From: Prochlorococcus sp. AG-402-L23
Lineage (GTDB): Bacteria; Cyanobacteriota; Cyanobacteriia; PCC-6307; Cyanobiaceae
Length of the DNA stretch: 64,000 bases
Direction: 5' to 3'
NCBI GenBank assembly: GCA_003216635.1
Contig: QCIO01000005.1
Location: forward strand, 1-64,000
A program made the translations under genes and the position numbers. The notes beneath the pieces were generated by a model. It did no database searches, was not told the DNA's origin, and saw only the letters and a list, made by a program, of their open reading frames with translations. Positions 1 through 10,996 of this stretch are shown one piece after another (within the stretch, counting starts at the first letter, position 1; every line of letters begins with the position of its first letter).

Positions 1-63
1 CAAAATGAACTCAAGAACAAAGGTGTGGGTTCAGATATAGGACAGTCATTATTTAATGGATAA
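1..63 (+). CDS. C-terminal fragment of an unidentified gene
   Basis: Frame 1 is open from the first base to a TAA at 61-63 and ends with residues SLFNG. It sits 75 bases upstream of the EVE-domain gene on the same strand, so it is probably the tail of a gene that begins outside the window. Twenty residues are too few to name a family, and chance openness over this length cannot be excluded. Confidence 0.35.
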   Translation, partial: QNELKNKGVGSDIGQSLFNG

Positions 64-91
64 TGATTTTATAAAGGCAAATCTTATATTT

Positions 92-112
92 CATTCACGA
101 TCCATTCACGAT
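92..112. repeat. Direct repeat CATTCACGAT x2, 11-base period
   Basis: The ten bases CATTCACGAT occur at 92-101 and again at 103-112, exactly one helical turn apart, 27 bases before the EVE-domain start codon. Direct repeats with an 11-base period are the layout used by response regulators of the OmpR/PhoB class, but the sequence does not match a regulator site that I recognise. Confidence 0.5.
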
Positions 113-138
113 TTGCAACTTTCTCATAATCTGTTGAT

Positions 139-597
139 ATGACTGATATTAACTACTGGCTAATGAAAAGTGAGCCTGATGCTTACAGCATAGATACTCT
201 GAAAAATGACGGTTCAACTTTATGGGACGGAATAAGAAATTATCAGGCTCGAAATTTTATGAGAAAAATGAATAAGGGAGATAAGATTTTTTTCTATCAT
301 TCGAACTGTAAACCCCCAGGGATTGTAGGACTTATGGAGGTAATAGATCTAAATATTGTTGATCCTACTCAATTTGATAAAGATTCAAAATATTTTGATC
401 CAAAATCGAAACCTGATAATCCGAGATGGGATTGTGTAAGAGTAAAATATAAATCTAAGTCAGATAAGATTTTAAGTTTACCTGAGTTAAAGATTTTATT
501 TAATGAGGATGAGTTATTAGTTGTAAAAAAAGGAAATAGGTTATCTATATTACCTGTCAGAAATGATATTGCAAAAATACTAATTGAAAAAATATAA
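139..597 (+). CDS. EVE domain-containing protein
   Basis: This 152-residue protein is a single EVE domain, a PUA-like fold related to eukaryotic thymocyte nuclear protein 1. Family signatures are visible: YWLMKSEPDAYSI at the N-terminus, WDGIRNYQARNFM near residue 30, FFYHS near residue 52 and the PPGIVGLMEV strand after it. Family members are thought to bind modified bases in DNA or RNA; the physiological ligand in cyanobacteria is unknown. The length matches stand-alone family members. It ends 7 bases before the convergent DUF2811 gene. The family call is firm and the function open. Confidence 0.88.
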   Translation: MTDINYWLMKSEPDAYSIDTLKNDGSTLWDGIRNYQARNFMRKMNKGDKIFFYHSNCKPPGIVGLMEVIDLNIVDPTQFDKDSKYFDPKSKPDNPRWDCVRVKYKSKSDKILSLPELKILFNEDELLVVKKGNRLSILPVRNDIAKILIEKI

Positions 598-604
598 GAA
601 ATTT

Positions 605-856
605 TTATTCCTTAAAATTCATTGAAAACATATTGCCAATATAGAGTCTCGTTAAATCCCTATTTTGAAATCCTTTTTGCATCAAAAACCCTGCAATAGC
701 AGCTTGTAGTATCCTGTATTGATCCCAGTTAGGATGTTCCTCAACAAATTCTTTCATAGCCTTTTGAAGATTTTCTTGAAGTTCACATTTGAAACTTATT
801 ACTTCATCTTTATGATTTAAAACTTTTGAATTTTCGTCGTAATTTAACTCTTGCAT
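605..856 (-). CDS. DUF2811 family protein
   Basis: An 83-residue soluble protein typical of cyanobacteria. The diagnostic stretch is EEHPNWDQYR at residues 39-48, followed by an alanine-rich helix (LQAAIAGFLMQ) and the RLYIGNMF tail, all characteristic of DUF2811. No catalytic motif is visible and no function is known to me for the family. It is convergent with the EVE-domain gene. Its upstream side faces the 312-base gap that holds the DnaA-box-like cluster. Confidence 0.85.
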   Translation of the reverse strand: MQELNYDENSKVLNHKDEVISFKCELQENLQKAMKEFVEEHPNWDQYRILQAAIAGFLMQKGFQNRDLTRLYIGNMFSMNFKE

Positions 857-918
857 ATTGAAATACTTGTTGAAATTTGAATCTACAAAATATAGTTTTC
901 TCCAAAATCACTAAATCG

Positions 919-990
919 TCAACAAGCGTTATTAAGAAACAGTCTCAGGCCATAGAATAATGAGAATGCAGTCATAAAGATGAGGGTCAT
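919..990 (-). CDS. Possible 23-residue membrane peptide
   Basis: An ATG at 990 opens a 23-codon frame ending in TGA. Residues 1-19 are almost wholly hydrophobic (MTLIFMTAFSLFYGL...), so the product would be one short membrane helix. The frame continues open upstream of the ATG without another ATG. It matches none of the small photosystem or cytochrome b6f subunits that I recognise. It may be chance in an A+T-rich gap. Confidence 0.22.
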   Translation of the reverse strand: MTLIFMTAFSLFYGLRLFLNNAC

Positions 991-1052
991 GAAAATTAAT
1001 TTTGTAAAATTAAATCTTACTAAATTATAAAGATTTATATAAAAATCAGAAG

Positions 1053-1116
1053 TTTTCCACATACTTTAGATAAACAGATATTTTTCAAAAAAATGTTGTG
1101 GAAAAGTTGTGAAAAA
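1053..1116. other. Cluster of DnaA-box-like 9-mers
   Basis: TTTTCCACA lies at 1053-1061 on the plus strand. Its exact reverse complement TGTGGAAAA lies at 1097-1105. A one-mismatch copy, TGTGAAAAA, lies at 1108-1116. TTTTCCACA is the DnaA box reported for cyanobacterial dnaN-linked origins. The two perfect boxes are inverted relative to each other and sit in very A+T-rich DNA. dnaA and dnaN are not in the window, so a titration or regulatory site is as likely as an origin. Confidence 0.5.
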
Positions 1117-1168
1117 ATTATTTTTTGAGGGGGAAATATTTTTTAAAATTTCCAATTTTATTTATCTT

Positions 1169-1540
1169 TTAATCCATTGATTCCCACATGTTTTTTATTT
1201 CATAAAATAAATTTTGTGCGATTAGTATCGGCCAATACATTTCGAAGGATCTAGTTTGGTCTTGACTTTCAAAAACAAACCTTAAACTCCATTCATCCTT
1301 TTTCCCTTCTAACTGAATATACCAAGGTAGTTGTTCTAATTCTAAAGTAATATTTTCTTCATCCATTAGTTCATCCTTGATAAATAATAGTTGTTCATTA
1401 ATTTTCAAGAGAAGAAGATAAAGTGAATAGAATTCACTTTTTTGTAACTCAATTGACCAATTATCAACACCAATCAAAAAGCAAAATTTGCCTTTTTTAA
1501 AATCTCTAAGTAATCTCCATCCTTTTTGGTCTTTTACCAA
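1169..1540 (-). CDS. DUF1818 family protein
   Basis: A 123-residue cyanobacterial protein of the DUF1818 family. It starts GWRLLRD and contains FCFLIGVDNWSIELQKSEF, an acidic strand LELEQLPW near residue 67 and a W-rich second half (WSLRF, MYWP). It has no signal peptide, membrane helix or catalytic motif. The first codon appears to be TTG (complement of 1538-1540), since no ATG lies near; it begins 2 bases after the rpoZ stop, so the two are very probably co-transcribed. Its function is unknown, and the link with rpoZ comes from position only. Confidence 0.82.
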   Translation of the reverse strand: MVKDQKGWRLLRDFKKGKFCFLIGVDNWSIELQKSEFYSLYLLLLKINEQLLFIKDELMDEENITLELEQLPWYIQLEGKKDEWSLRFVFESQDQTRSFEMYWPILIAQNLFYEIKNMWESMD

Positions 1541-1542
1541 AA

Positions 1543-1779
1543 TTAACCTGGAAGTAAATCTGGTTGATCTTGTTCATCGCTTAGTTCAATAATTGACCTT
1601 TGAACGGGTTTAATAGTTGACTCCTCTAATAAGCCATCAAAATCATCAAAACGTCTTTGTTTAGCTCTGAAAGCAATTTTTACTGTAGTTAAATATCTAT
1701 TAGTTGATTTTCTTATTAAGCTCTCACCTCTCTTTGCAAGATCATTAGAATCTAGGCCTGCTTTATGTGATATGTTCAT
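1543..1779 (-). CDS. rpoZ: DNA-directed RNA polymerase omega subunit
   Basis: The 78-residue protein fits the short cyanobacterial omega. [21 protein letters not shown] (residues 9-29) holds the conserved core helix, followed by [18 protein letters not shown] and a tail with [12 protein letters not shown]. Omega wraps the C-terminus of beta-prime and aids holoenzyme assembly. The gene lies far from rpoB-rpoC1-rpoC2, as is usual, and is divergent from the Hsp70 gene with a 98-base gap. DUF1818 follows immediately downstream. Confidence 0.93.
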   Translation of the reverse strand: MNISHKAGLDSNDLAKRGESLIRKSTNRYLTTVKIAFRAKQRRFDDFDGLLEESTIKPVQRSIIELSDEQDQPDLLPG

Positions 1780-1877
1780 TAAAAAAATTTTTTTACTATA
1801 TAATATATTTTACAGTTTATTCGACCGTTTCAAAGCATAAATTACAAAAAGAACTTAATTGATTCAAATAATTTCAT

Positions 1878-3446
1878 ATGGAAGAAATTTTATCTGGAAC
1901 ACTTGCAATTGATTTAGGAAACACTAATACTGTAATAGCTTTTCAAGATCAAAAGGATATAAATTCTGTTTTAGTTGAGATACCGAATATTACATCATCT
2001 CCAGGAGTTATTCCTACAGCAGTTTGGTTCGAGGAACCTTCAAAGATTCCTAAAATAGGTATTAGTGCTCTAAAGATGAGGCATAACTCAAATTCTGATT
2101 TGTTTTTTCATTCGAATTTTAAAAGATTAATTGGAAATTCAATTGAAAAAATTAACCAAAAACACATTTTAAATCCTAAGGAATGTGGCGAAAAATTTTT
2201 TCAAATTTTATGGGCAAGCATTCCTCACAAATATGAGATCAAAAGACTTGTTTTAACTGCTCCAATAGATACATATAAGGGTTACAGAGAATGGTTAGTT
2301 AACCTTTGCAAGCAAATATCCGTAGATGAAATAGCCCTAGTTGATGAGCCTACAGCGGCAAGTTTAGGCATAAATGTACCATTTGGCTCAAAAATCATGA
2401 CATTAGATATTGGAGGAAGTACAATCGATATGAACATAGTCAAACTAGAAGGAGGAGAAGGAAAATCTAGTCCAATAGCTGAACTATTAAAATTTAAAAG
2501 TAATGATGTAAGCTCAATTTCAAAACAAAAGATAAGGTGTGCTGAAATAATTGGAAAAACAGGCTCAAAAATTGGTGGGAAAGATATTGATCAATGGATA
2601 GTTGATTATTTTATTCCAGGTAATAATTATGTTACTAATCTTTTAAAGGCAGAAGAAATAAAATGTAAACTCAGTTCATCTGCAATCAAATATGAAAGTA
2701 AATATCCAATAAAATTATTTATTGAACAATATCAAGAAAAAAAATTTTACTTAAGTAAAGAAATATTTGAGAAAATACTCATTGAAAATAATCTTCTTAA
2801 TCACCTTAACTCTTTACTCAAAGATTTATTAAATCAAGCAAGAGGTAAATTTTGCACAGTTGACGAATTAAATGCAATAGTTTTAGTTGGTGGAGGAACT
2901 CAAATTCCATTAATTAAAGAATGGATAACAAAAAAAATTTCAAAAATTCAAATAAAGTCGCCACCTCCTATCGAATCAATAGCTTTAGGAGCTTTAGCAA
3001 TGACCCCAGGGGTAAAAATTAAAGACATATTAAACAAAGGATTATCAATAAGATTATTTAATAAAAGAGAACAAAAACACTTTTGGCATCCTATTTTTTG
3101 CAAAGGTCAAACATGGCCAACTGAAAACCCATTTAAACTGATCCTACAAGCCAGTAAAAGTAATCAGAAAATATTCGAAATCATAATTGGAGAAACACAA
3201 AAAGAAAGAGCGTATGATGTTATTTTCGAAAATGGATTACCAAAGTTATCAGAGGTTCAAAATGAAGAAGAAATTATAAAATGGGACAAAAAACCACTCA
3301 AAATAGTATTAAAAAATAAATCTAATATTGGAGAAGACAACTTAAAACTTTTTTTTAAAATCACGAAAAGTGCTGATTTATTAGTTAAGTGTTTCGATAT
3401 TAAAGATGATTTTTTAGGAGAATATAATTTAGGAAATATCTTCTAA
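1878..3446 (+). CDS. Short Hsp70/DnaK-like ATPase
   Basis: A 522-residue member of the Hsp70/actin-fold ATPase family. Phosphate loop 1 is IDLGNTNT at residues 11-18, the connecting segment VDEPTAASLG is at 155-164, phosphate loop 2 LDIGGSTID is at 176-184, and the adenosine motif VLVGGGTQIP is at 335-344. The nucleotide-binding domain is complete. The C-terminal part, roughly 140 residues after 380, is much shorter than the substrate-binding region of a canonical DnaK (about 630 residues in total) and diverges from it. It is therefore probably a specialised Hsp70 paralogue, not the housekeeping DnaK. No dnaJ or grpE is adjacent. Confidence 0.85.
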   Translation: MEEILSGTLAIDLGNTNTVIAFQDQKDINSVLVEIPNITSSPGVIPTAVWFEEPSKIPKIGISALKMRHNSNSDLFFHSNFKRLIGNSIEKINQKHILNPKECGEKFFQILWASIPHKYEIKRLVLTAPIDTYKGYREWLVNLCKQISVDEIALVDEPTAASLGINVPFGSKIMTLDIGGSTIDMNIVKLEGGEGKSSPIAELLKFKSNDVSSISKQKIRCAEIIGKTGSKIGGKDIDQWIVDYFIPGNNYVTNLLKAEEIKCKLSSSAIKYESKYPIKLFIEQYQEKKFYLSKEIFEKILIENNLLNHLNSLLKDLLNQARGKFCTVDELNAIVLVGGGTQIPLIKEWITKKISKIQIKSPPPIESIALGALAMTPGVKIKDILNKGLSIRLFNKREQKHFWHPIFCKGQTWPTENPFKLILQASKSNQKIFEIIIGETQKERAYDVIFENGLPKLSEVQNEEEIIKWDKKPLKIVLKNKSNIGEDNLKLFFKITKSADLLVKCFDIKDDFLGEYNLGNIF

Positions 3447-3452
3447 AAGCAA

Positions 3453-3989
3453 CTATTCAAGAAAAACTCCTTCTTCATTATCAACATTTTTTAAACGTAA
3501 ACTAATACTTTCGATTTTACTTGTAGTCACTTTTTTACCACAAAAATCTGGTTGAATAGGTAATTCTCTATGACCTTTATCTACCATTACTAATAACATC
3601 ACTCTTTGAGGTCTGCCCCATGAGTATAAAGCATTCATTGCAGCTCTAATTGTTCTTCCTGTATAAATTACATCATCTATTAAAAGAATTTCATGTTTCT
3701 CAATAGGAGTTGGAATATCTGTAGTTTGTATTAAGCGAGTTCCAACTCTATTTTGGTCATCTCTATAAAAAGTTGGATCAATTGTTCCTTTTCTAACTCT
3801 TAAACCTGTCTTAGAGAATAGTTCCTTTTCTAGCACTTTGGTCAGCTCAATTCCTCTAGTAGGAATACCAACCAATAGAAGGTTATCCAGTTTTTTTACT
3901 TTTTCGATAATTTCTGAAGTTAAACGTGAAATTGTCTTTCTAAGCTCAACTTCAGTAAGTATTACCATCTTTTTTGTTTTCTTGGACAT
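3453..3989 (-). CDS. pyrR: PyrR-type regulator / uracil phosphoribosyltransferase
   Basis: A 178-residue type I phosphoribosyltransferase. The PRPP-binding motif ILLIDDVIYTGRT spans residues 101-113, and LVGIPTRGIEL at 39-49 gives the pyrophosphate-binding loop, with the TRG characteristic of PyrR. The family converts uracil and PRPP to UMP, and in Bacillus it also binds pyr mRNA. No pyr gene or attenuator is near, so only the enzymatic or salvage role is suggested here. The initial SKKTKK may be an extension, with Met8 as an alternative start. It is convergent with the Hsp70 gene, 6 bases apart. Confidence 0.9.
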   Translation of the reverse strand: MSKKTKKMVILTEVELRKTISRLTSEIIEKVKKLDNLLLVGIPTRGIELTKVLEKELFSKTGLRVRKGTIDPTFYRDDQNRVGTRLIQTTDIPTPIEKHEILLIDDVIYTGRTIRAAMNALYSWGRPQRVMLLVMVDKGHRELPIQPDFCGKKVTTSKIESISLRLKNVDNEEGVFLE

Positions 3990-4126
3990 GATTTATCAAT
4001 AAATAAAAGTCGTCTAATATTTTCATAAATTAGCAAAAGCTAACTATGTTAAATATAAATTGTTAAAGAGTGACGTTTGGAGCTAAATTTAAGGTTGGAT
4101 CAGTTAAAAATGAATTTGATCTAAAT

Positions 4127-5749
4127 ATGTCAAAAATTAGCAGCAAAAATATAGAAAGATTAAGTGTTCCTCAGAGCCCTGTAGTTCTTGCAATACTTGA
4201 TGGATGGGGATATCGAAAAGAAAGATCAGATAATGCTATAAAAAGTGCCATCACACCAATCATGGACTCATTGTGGCATGCTTATCCTCACACCCTACTA
4301 AGTGCTAGTGGATCTGATGTAGGACTCCCAGATGGTCAAATGGGCAATTCAGAAGTAGGTCACCTTACCATTGGTTCGGGAAGAATAATACAACAAGAAC
4401 TTGTAAGGATTTCTAATATTGTAAAAAATAATCAGTTAGGCTTGGTTAGTGAGTTAAAAGAGATGGCTGATGCATTAAAGAAAAACAATTCTACTTTGCA
4501 TATCACTGGATTATGTTCGGATGGAGGGGTACATAGTCATATTGATCATTTATTAGGTTTAATAAAATGGGCATCTGATAATGAAATCAAAAAAGTTGCA
4601 ATTCATATTATTACCGATGGAAGAGATACTCCTGCAAAAAGTGCTTCTAAATATCTAAATCAAATAGAATCATGTATCAAAAAATTTAATACAGGCGAAA
4701 TAGCTTCAATATGTGGAAGATACTGGATAATGGATAGAAATCTTTTATGGGATAGAACAGAAAAAGCATATGCAAATTTGACTGATCCAGATATTCAAAT
4801 AACAAATATTTCTCCTCAAGATTACATAGAAAAAAATTATGCCAAAAACATAACCGATGAATTTATAGAGCCCATACGAATGTCTGAAAACTATCTTAAA
4901 GATGGGGATAGTTTGATTTGCTTTAACTTTCGTCCAGACAGAGCAAGACAAATATTCAAATCCCTTTCTGCTAAGGAATTCTCAGACTTTGAAAGAAAAA
5001 ATTATCCAAATCTAGATTTTGTCACTTTTACTCAATATGATCAGAACTTTCCCGTTAAAGTTGCGTTTCCTCCTGAATCACTCAATAATTTTATAGGCCA
5101 AATAGTTTCAGAAAACGGACTTAAGCAATACAGGACTGCGGAAACAGAAAAATATCCTCATGTAACATACTTTTTCAATGGAGGAGTTGAAATTCCTTTA
5201 CCCGGAGAAGAGAGGCATTTGATTCCATCTCCAAGAGTAGCAACTTATGATATGGAACCAGAAATGTCTGCAGAGGAGTTAACTATTAGTTGCTCTAAAG
5301 CAATTAAAAGTGGAAATTATGCTTTTGTTGTAATCAATTTTGCCAATCCTGATATGGTTGGTCATACGGGCAACATGGATGCAACAATTAAAGCTATAGA
5401 AAAAGTAGATAAATGTATAGGTCAAATAGTTAATGCCACTGGAGAAATGGGTGGAAGCATTCTTATTACAGCCGATCATGGTAACGCAGAGGTAATGAAA
5501 GGACCTGAAGGAGAACCATGGACAGCACACACAGTAAATAAAGTTCCATTTATCTTGATTGAAGGTGAAAAAAGAAAAATCCCAAATATGGGAAATGAAA
5601 TTAATTTAAGAGATGATGCCGGCTTAGCAGATATTGCTCCCACTTTATTGCAATTATTAAATCTCCCAATACCAAGAGAAATGACAGGCAAATCACTTAT
5701 TCAAGAAATTGAATTAAAAGGTTATAATAAGATTGTTCAACACGTTTAG
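4127..5749 (+). CDS. gpmI: 2,3-bisphosphoglycerate-independent phosphoglycerate mutase
   Basis: This enzyme interconverts 3- and 2-phosphoglycerate in lower glycolysis. With the ATG at 4127 the protein has 540 residues, a normal length. LAILDGWG (21-28) gives a metal-binding Asp, MGNSEVGH (72-79) carries the catalytic Ser75, and ITADHGNAE near the C-terminus completes the alkaline-phosphatase-like metal site. The open frame extends upstream to a GTG at 4070, but those 19 residues are not family-like. secG follows after 23 bases and may be co-transcribed. Confidence 0.95.
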   Translation: MSKISSKNIERLSVPQSPVVLAILDGWGYRKERSDNAIKSAITPIMDSLWHAYPHTLLSASGSDVGLPDGQMGNSEVGHLTIGSGRIIQQELVRISNIVKNNQLGLVSELKEMADALKKNNSTLHITGLCSDGGVHSHIDHLLGLIKWASDNEIKKVAIHIITDGRDTPAKSASKYLNQIESCIKKFNTGEIASICGRYWIMDRNLLWDRTEKAYANLTDPDIQITNISPQDYIEKNYAKNITDEFIEPIRMSENYLKDGDSLICFNFRPDRARQIFKSLSAKEFSDFERKNYPNLDFVTFTQYDQNFPVKVAFPPESLNNFIGQIVSENGLKQYRTAETEKYPHVTYFFNGGVEIPLPGEERHLIPSPRVATYDMEPEMSAEELTISCSKAIKSGNYAFVVINFANPDMVGHTGNMDATIKAIEKVDKCIGQIVNATGEMGGSILITADHGNAEVMKGPEGEPWTAHTVNKVPFILIEGEKRKIPNMGNEINLRDDAGLADIAPTLLQLLNLPIPREMTGKSLIQEIELKGYNKIVQHV

Positions 5750-5772
5750 AGTTAATAAAAGTCTTTTAAGCA

Positions 5773-6000
5773 ATGATTCAAATTTTTAGTTGGATATGGG
5801 TATTTTCTGGAGTTCTTCTCATTCTCTTAGTTTTACTTCATAGTCCTAAAGGTGATGGAATGGGAGGAATAGCTGCCAGTGGAAGCTCTATGTTCAATAG
5901 CGCAAGTAGTGCAGAAGCCTCTCTAAACAAAATAACTTGGACTTTTTTAGTGATATTTTTATCTCTCGCAATTATTCTCAGCGCAGGTTGGATTTCATAA
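5773..6000 (+). CDS. secG: Preprotein translocase subunit SecG
   Basis: A 75-residue membrane protein with two hydrophobic helices (about residues 4-22 and 55-73). The SecG signature between them includes HSPKGDGMGGIAASGS. SecG is the small auxiliary subunit of SecYEG in the plasma or thylakoid membrane. It follows gpmI closely on the same strand and is convergent with groEL, with a hairpin in the short gap between them. Confidence 0.93.
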   Translation: MIQIFSWIWVFSGVLLILLVLLHSPKGDGMGGIAASGSSMFNSASSAEASLNKITWTFLVIFLSLAIILSAGWIS

Positions 6001-6013
6001 AAGTTAAATAAAA

Positions 6014-6042
6014 AAAAGGGGCCATTTTGAATAGACCCTTTT
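6014..6042 (-). terminator. Likely groEL terminator hairpin
   Basis: AAAAGGG at 6014-6020 pairs with CCCTTTT at 6036-6042 across a 15-base loop. Read on the minus strand, the stem is followed by a T-rich run (complement of the A tract at 6009-6013), placing it about 30 bases after the groEL stop. It lies between convergent secG and groEL, so it could serve both, but the T tract is better for groEL. Confidence 0.6.
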
Positions 6043-6071
6043 AAGAAATTAATTAAATTACTATTGTTCAG

Positions 6072-7736
<1,665 letters not shown>

Positions 7737-7760
7737 TTAATAATTTTTGAAACAAACATT

Positions 7761-8072
7761 TTAGCTTACTACAGCTAAAATATCCTTTTCTGAGAGCAAG
7801 ACATATTCATCTCCCCCCAATTTAATGTCTGTACCAGCATATTTGCTGTACAAAACTTTATCGCCAATACTCACTTCAGGAGTTTGTCGAGAACCATCGT
7901 CATTAAGTTTGCCAGGGCCCACCTGAGCAACTTCTCCAACCTGTGGTTTTTCTTTAGCTGAATCAGGCAAAAGAATGCCCCCAGCAGTTTTTTCCTCAGA
8001 TGCGGAAACTTTAATAAATATTCTATCTCCCAGTGGTTTTACTGTAGAGACTGTAAGTGAAACAGCTGCCAT
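7761..8072 (-). CDS. groES: Co-chaperonin GroES (10 kDa)
   Basis: A 103-residue co-chaperonin. [12 protein letters not shown] at residues 12-23 is the first conserved strand, [17 protein letters not shown] is the mobile loop that contacts GroEL, and [12 protein letters not shown] is the later signature. It caps the GroEL ring. It is first in the groESL operon and divergent from atpD. No CIRCE inverted repeat (TTAGCACTC...GAGTGCTAA) is visible in the 219-base gap upstream. Confidence 0.97.
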
Positions 8073-8096
8073 AGATTAATGGAGGATCATGATTGA

Positions 8097-8109
8097 GACG
8101 CTTTGCGTC
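8097..8109. other. Small perfect inverted repeat upstream of groES
   Basis: GACGC (8097-8101) and GCGTC (8105-8109) form a 5-base stem with a TTT loop, 24 bases before the groES start on the minus strand. It would lie in the groESL leader. Nearby, CTACC at 8219-8223 and GGTAG at 8232-8236 form a second short inverted repeat. Neither matches a heat-shock operator that I recognise. Confidence 0.35.
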
Positions 8110-8288
8110 ATAAAAATGGAAAGAGAAATTCTCCGTCCGTATCATCAACAACATAATCTGCAAAGCGGCAATTAAACCATACTCAAACTGTGCGGGTGGC
8201 CGAACCCATTTAACGAATCTACCCATTAGGTGGTAGTATTTTCGGATTATGAGCTGTTAAAAATCAGCTATTTATCACCAATTAATAA

Positions 8289-9752
<1,464 letters not shown>

Positions 9753-9793
9753 ATATTTGAATACATATTTATAACCTTCAATAATTTAAATTA

Positions 9794-10198
9794 ATGGCAA
9801 TTTCTCTAAAAGTTTTAGCTCCTAATAAAAACGTTTATCAAGGCGATGCTGAAGAAGTAATCCTTCCTAGTACTACTGGTCAACTTGGTATACTACCAGG
9901 ACACATCTCTTTAGTTACTGCTATAGATATTGGCGTATTAAGGCTAAGAATGAATTCTCAGTGGAAATCAATAGCTCTAATGGGAGGCTTCGCTGAAATT
10001 GAATCAGATGAAGTCATAGTTTTAGTAAACAATGCTGAAATTGGCTCTGATATTAATGTTCAAAATGCCGAACAAGATCTTAAAGAAGCAAAATTAGCAA
10101 TTAGCAAATTTTCTGAAAATGAAAAGAATCCAGAGAAAATTAAAGCCTTGAAAGAGGTTTCTAAGGCTGAAGCTAGGATACAAGCTGCAAAGAACTAA
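9794..10198 (+). CDS. atpC: ATP synthase F1 subunit epsilon
   Basis: A 134-residue epsilon subunit. The N-terminal beta sandwich ([18 protein letters not shown], then [14 protein letters not shown]) is well conserved, and the C-terminal two-helix arm ends in KAEARIQAA. It sits in the rotor stalk with gamma and inhibits ATP hydrolysis. It follows atpD by 41 bases in the same operon and is convergent with the PSRP-3 gene 3 bases away. Confidence 0.96.
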   Translation: MAISLKVLAPNKNVYQGDAEEVILPSTTGQLGILPGHISLVTAIDIGVLRLRMNSQWKSIALMGGFAEIESDEVIVLVNNAEIGSDINVQNAEQDLKEAKLAISKFSENEKNPEKIKALKEVSKAEARIQAAKN

Positions 10199-10201
10199 TA
10201 T

Positions 10202-10678
10202 TTAAGCAGTTCCACAAAAAGTTACTTCGGGAAACTTTAATTTGGCTTCTTCTAATTTTTTTGTTTTACCTTCTTCTTGCCAATAATTTATTACTTCAGT
10301 AGCTTTATTCAATATTTCTACTCTTTCGTTATCTGTAATCCAACCTTTATCCTCTAGTTCACTTTTTAATTTTTCCCAAGCATCGTCTCTTGGCCAAAAA
10401 TAATAAGCAGTGAGAGGGCTTGGGCCTCCACCTACTATTTGATCGACTGCTAAAGCAACATTATCTGGTAACCACAATACTTTAATTATGAACCTTCCCT
10501 CATCAGGTTTAGGGGTATAACCAGTAGGTACTCCATCTTCGTCAATTGTTGCAGCTGCTAATACAGCTGTGGCACCCAACATTCCTGAATTAGGAGAAGA
10601 ATTATTAGGCTTTTGGGGATCATCGTTTTTTTCCTTCTTTTCTGTTGAATTTTGATTTAACTTATCTGATGAGGTCAT
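10202..10678 (-). CDS. PSRP-3/Ycf65-type ribosomal protein
   Basis: Residues about 62-140 match PSRP-3, a small-subunit ribosomal protein restricted to cyanobacteria and plastids (Ycf65). Key motifs are [61 protein letters not shown]. The first about 60 residues are a low-complexity, hydrophilic extension rich in N, S and P with an alanine-rich patch, not typical of the minimal family. The start may lie further in, but no better start codon is obvious. Its neighbours give no functional link. Confidence 0.85.
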   Translation of the reverse strand: MTSSDKLNQNSTEKKEKNDDPQKPNNSSPNSGMLGATAVLAAATIDEDGVPTGYTPKPDEGRFIIKVLWLPDNVALAVDQIVGGGPSPLTAYYFWPRDDAWEKLKSELEDKGWITDNERVEILNKATEVINYWQEEGKTKKLEEAKLKFPEVTFCGTA

Positions 10679-10783
10679 TCACTTATTTATGTTTAATAAA
10701 TAATTTATCAGCTTATGGTCACATTTTGATTAATTTATTCAAAATTTCTTGTTTTTAGTTATTGATACCTTCTAAACAGGATT

Positions 10784-10942
10784 TTATCTGTCATGGGTTA
10801 CTTCATAAAAGTCATAAATAGTAGCTTCCAATGAATCCCAAAGATCTTTAGGAATATCGTTTTCTTCTGCGAACATGCCAAGCTGACTAGCTAAGCCTCT
10901 TGCTTGAGAGAGTTTCGAATCATATGAATCGGACTTATTCAT
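10784..10942 (-). CDS. Small acidic hypothetical protein, 52 residues
   Basis: An ATG at 10942 opens 52 codons ending in TAA. The product starts MNKSDSYDSKL and contains GLASQLGMFAEEND and DLWDSLEATIYDFYEV: soluble, acidic and predicted helical. It lies between pepP and PSRP-3 on the same strand, and its composition is more protein-like than chance frames nearby. I do not recognise the family. A conserved picocyanobacterial small protein is the likeliest reading. Confidence 0.6.
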   Translation of the reverse strand: MNKSDSYDSKLSQARGLASQLGMFAEENDIPKDLWDSLEATIYDFYEVTHDR

Positions 10943-10996
10943 TTTTGAGCTTTACACTTAATAAAAAATAAATCTATTAACTAGATAAGTCAAATC

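Larger units (their letters stand above)
857..1168. other. 312-base intergenic gap
   Basis: This is the longest gene-free stretch in the window. It holds DnaA-box-like sequences at 1053-1116 (separate entry) and a 23-codon minus-strand ORF at 919-990. The rest is A+T-rich and shows no RNA gene. I see no clean hairpin followed by a T tract. Confidence 0.6.

Noticed and set aside
4070-4126. GTG start of gpmI giving 19 extra residues
   Set aside because: The extra stretch is not family-like, and the ATG at 4127 gives the usual 540-residue length.
8023-8226. 67-codon minus-strand ORF upstream of groES
   Set aside because: It overlaps groES in another frame and has no recognisable motif; it looks like leader sequence read by chance.
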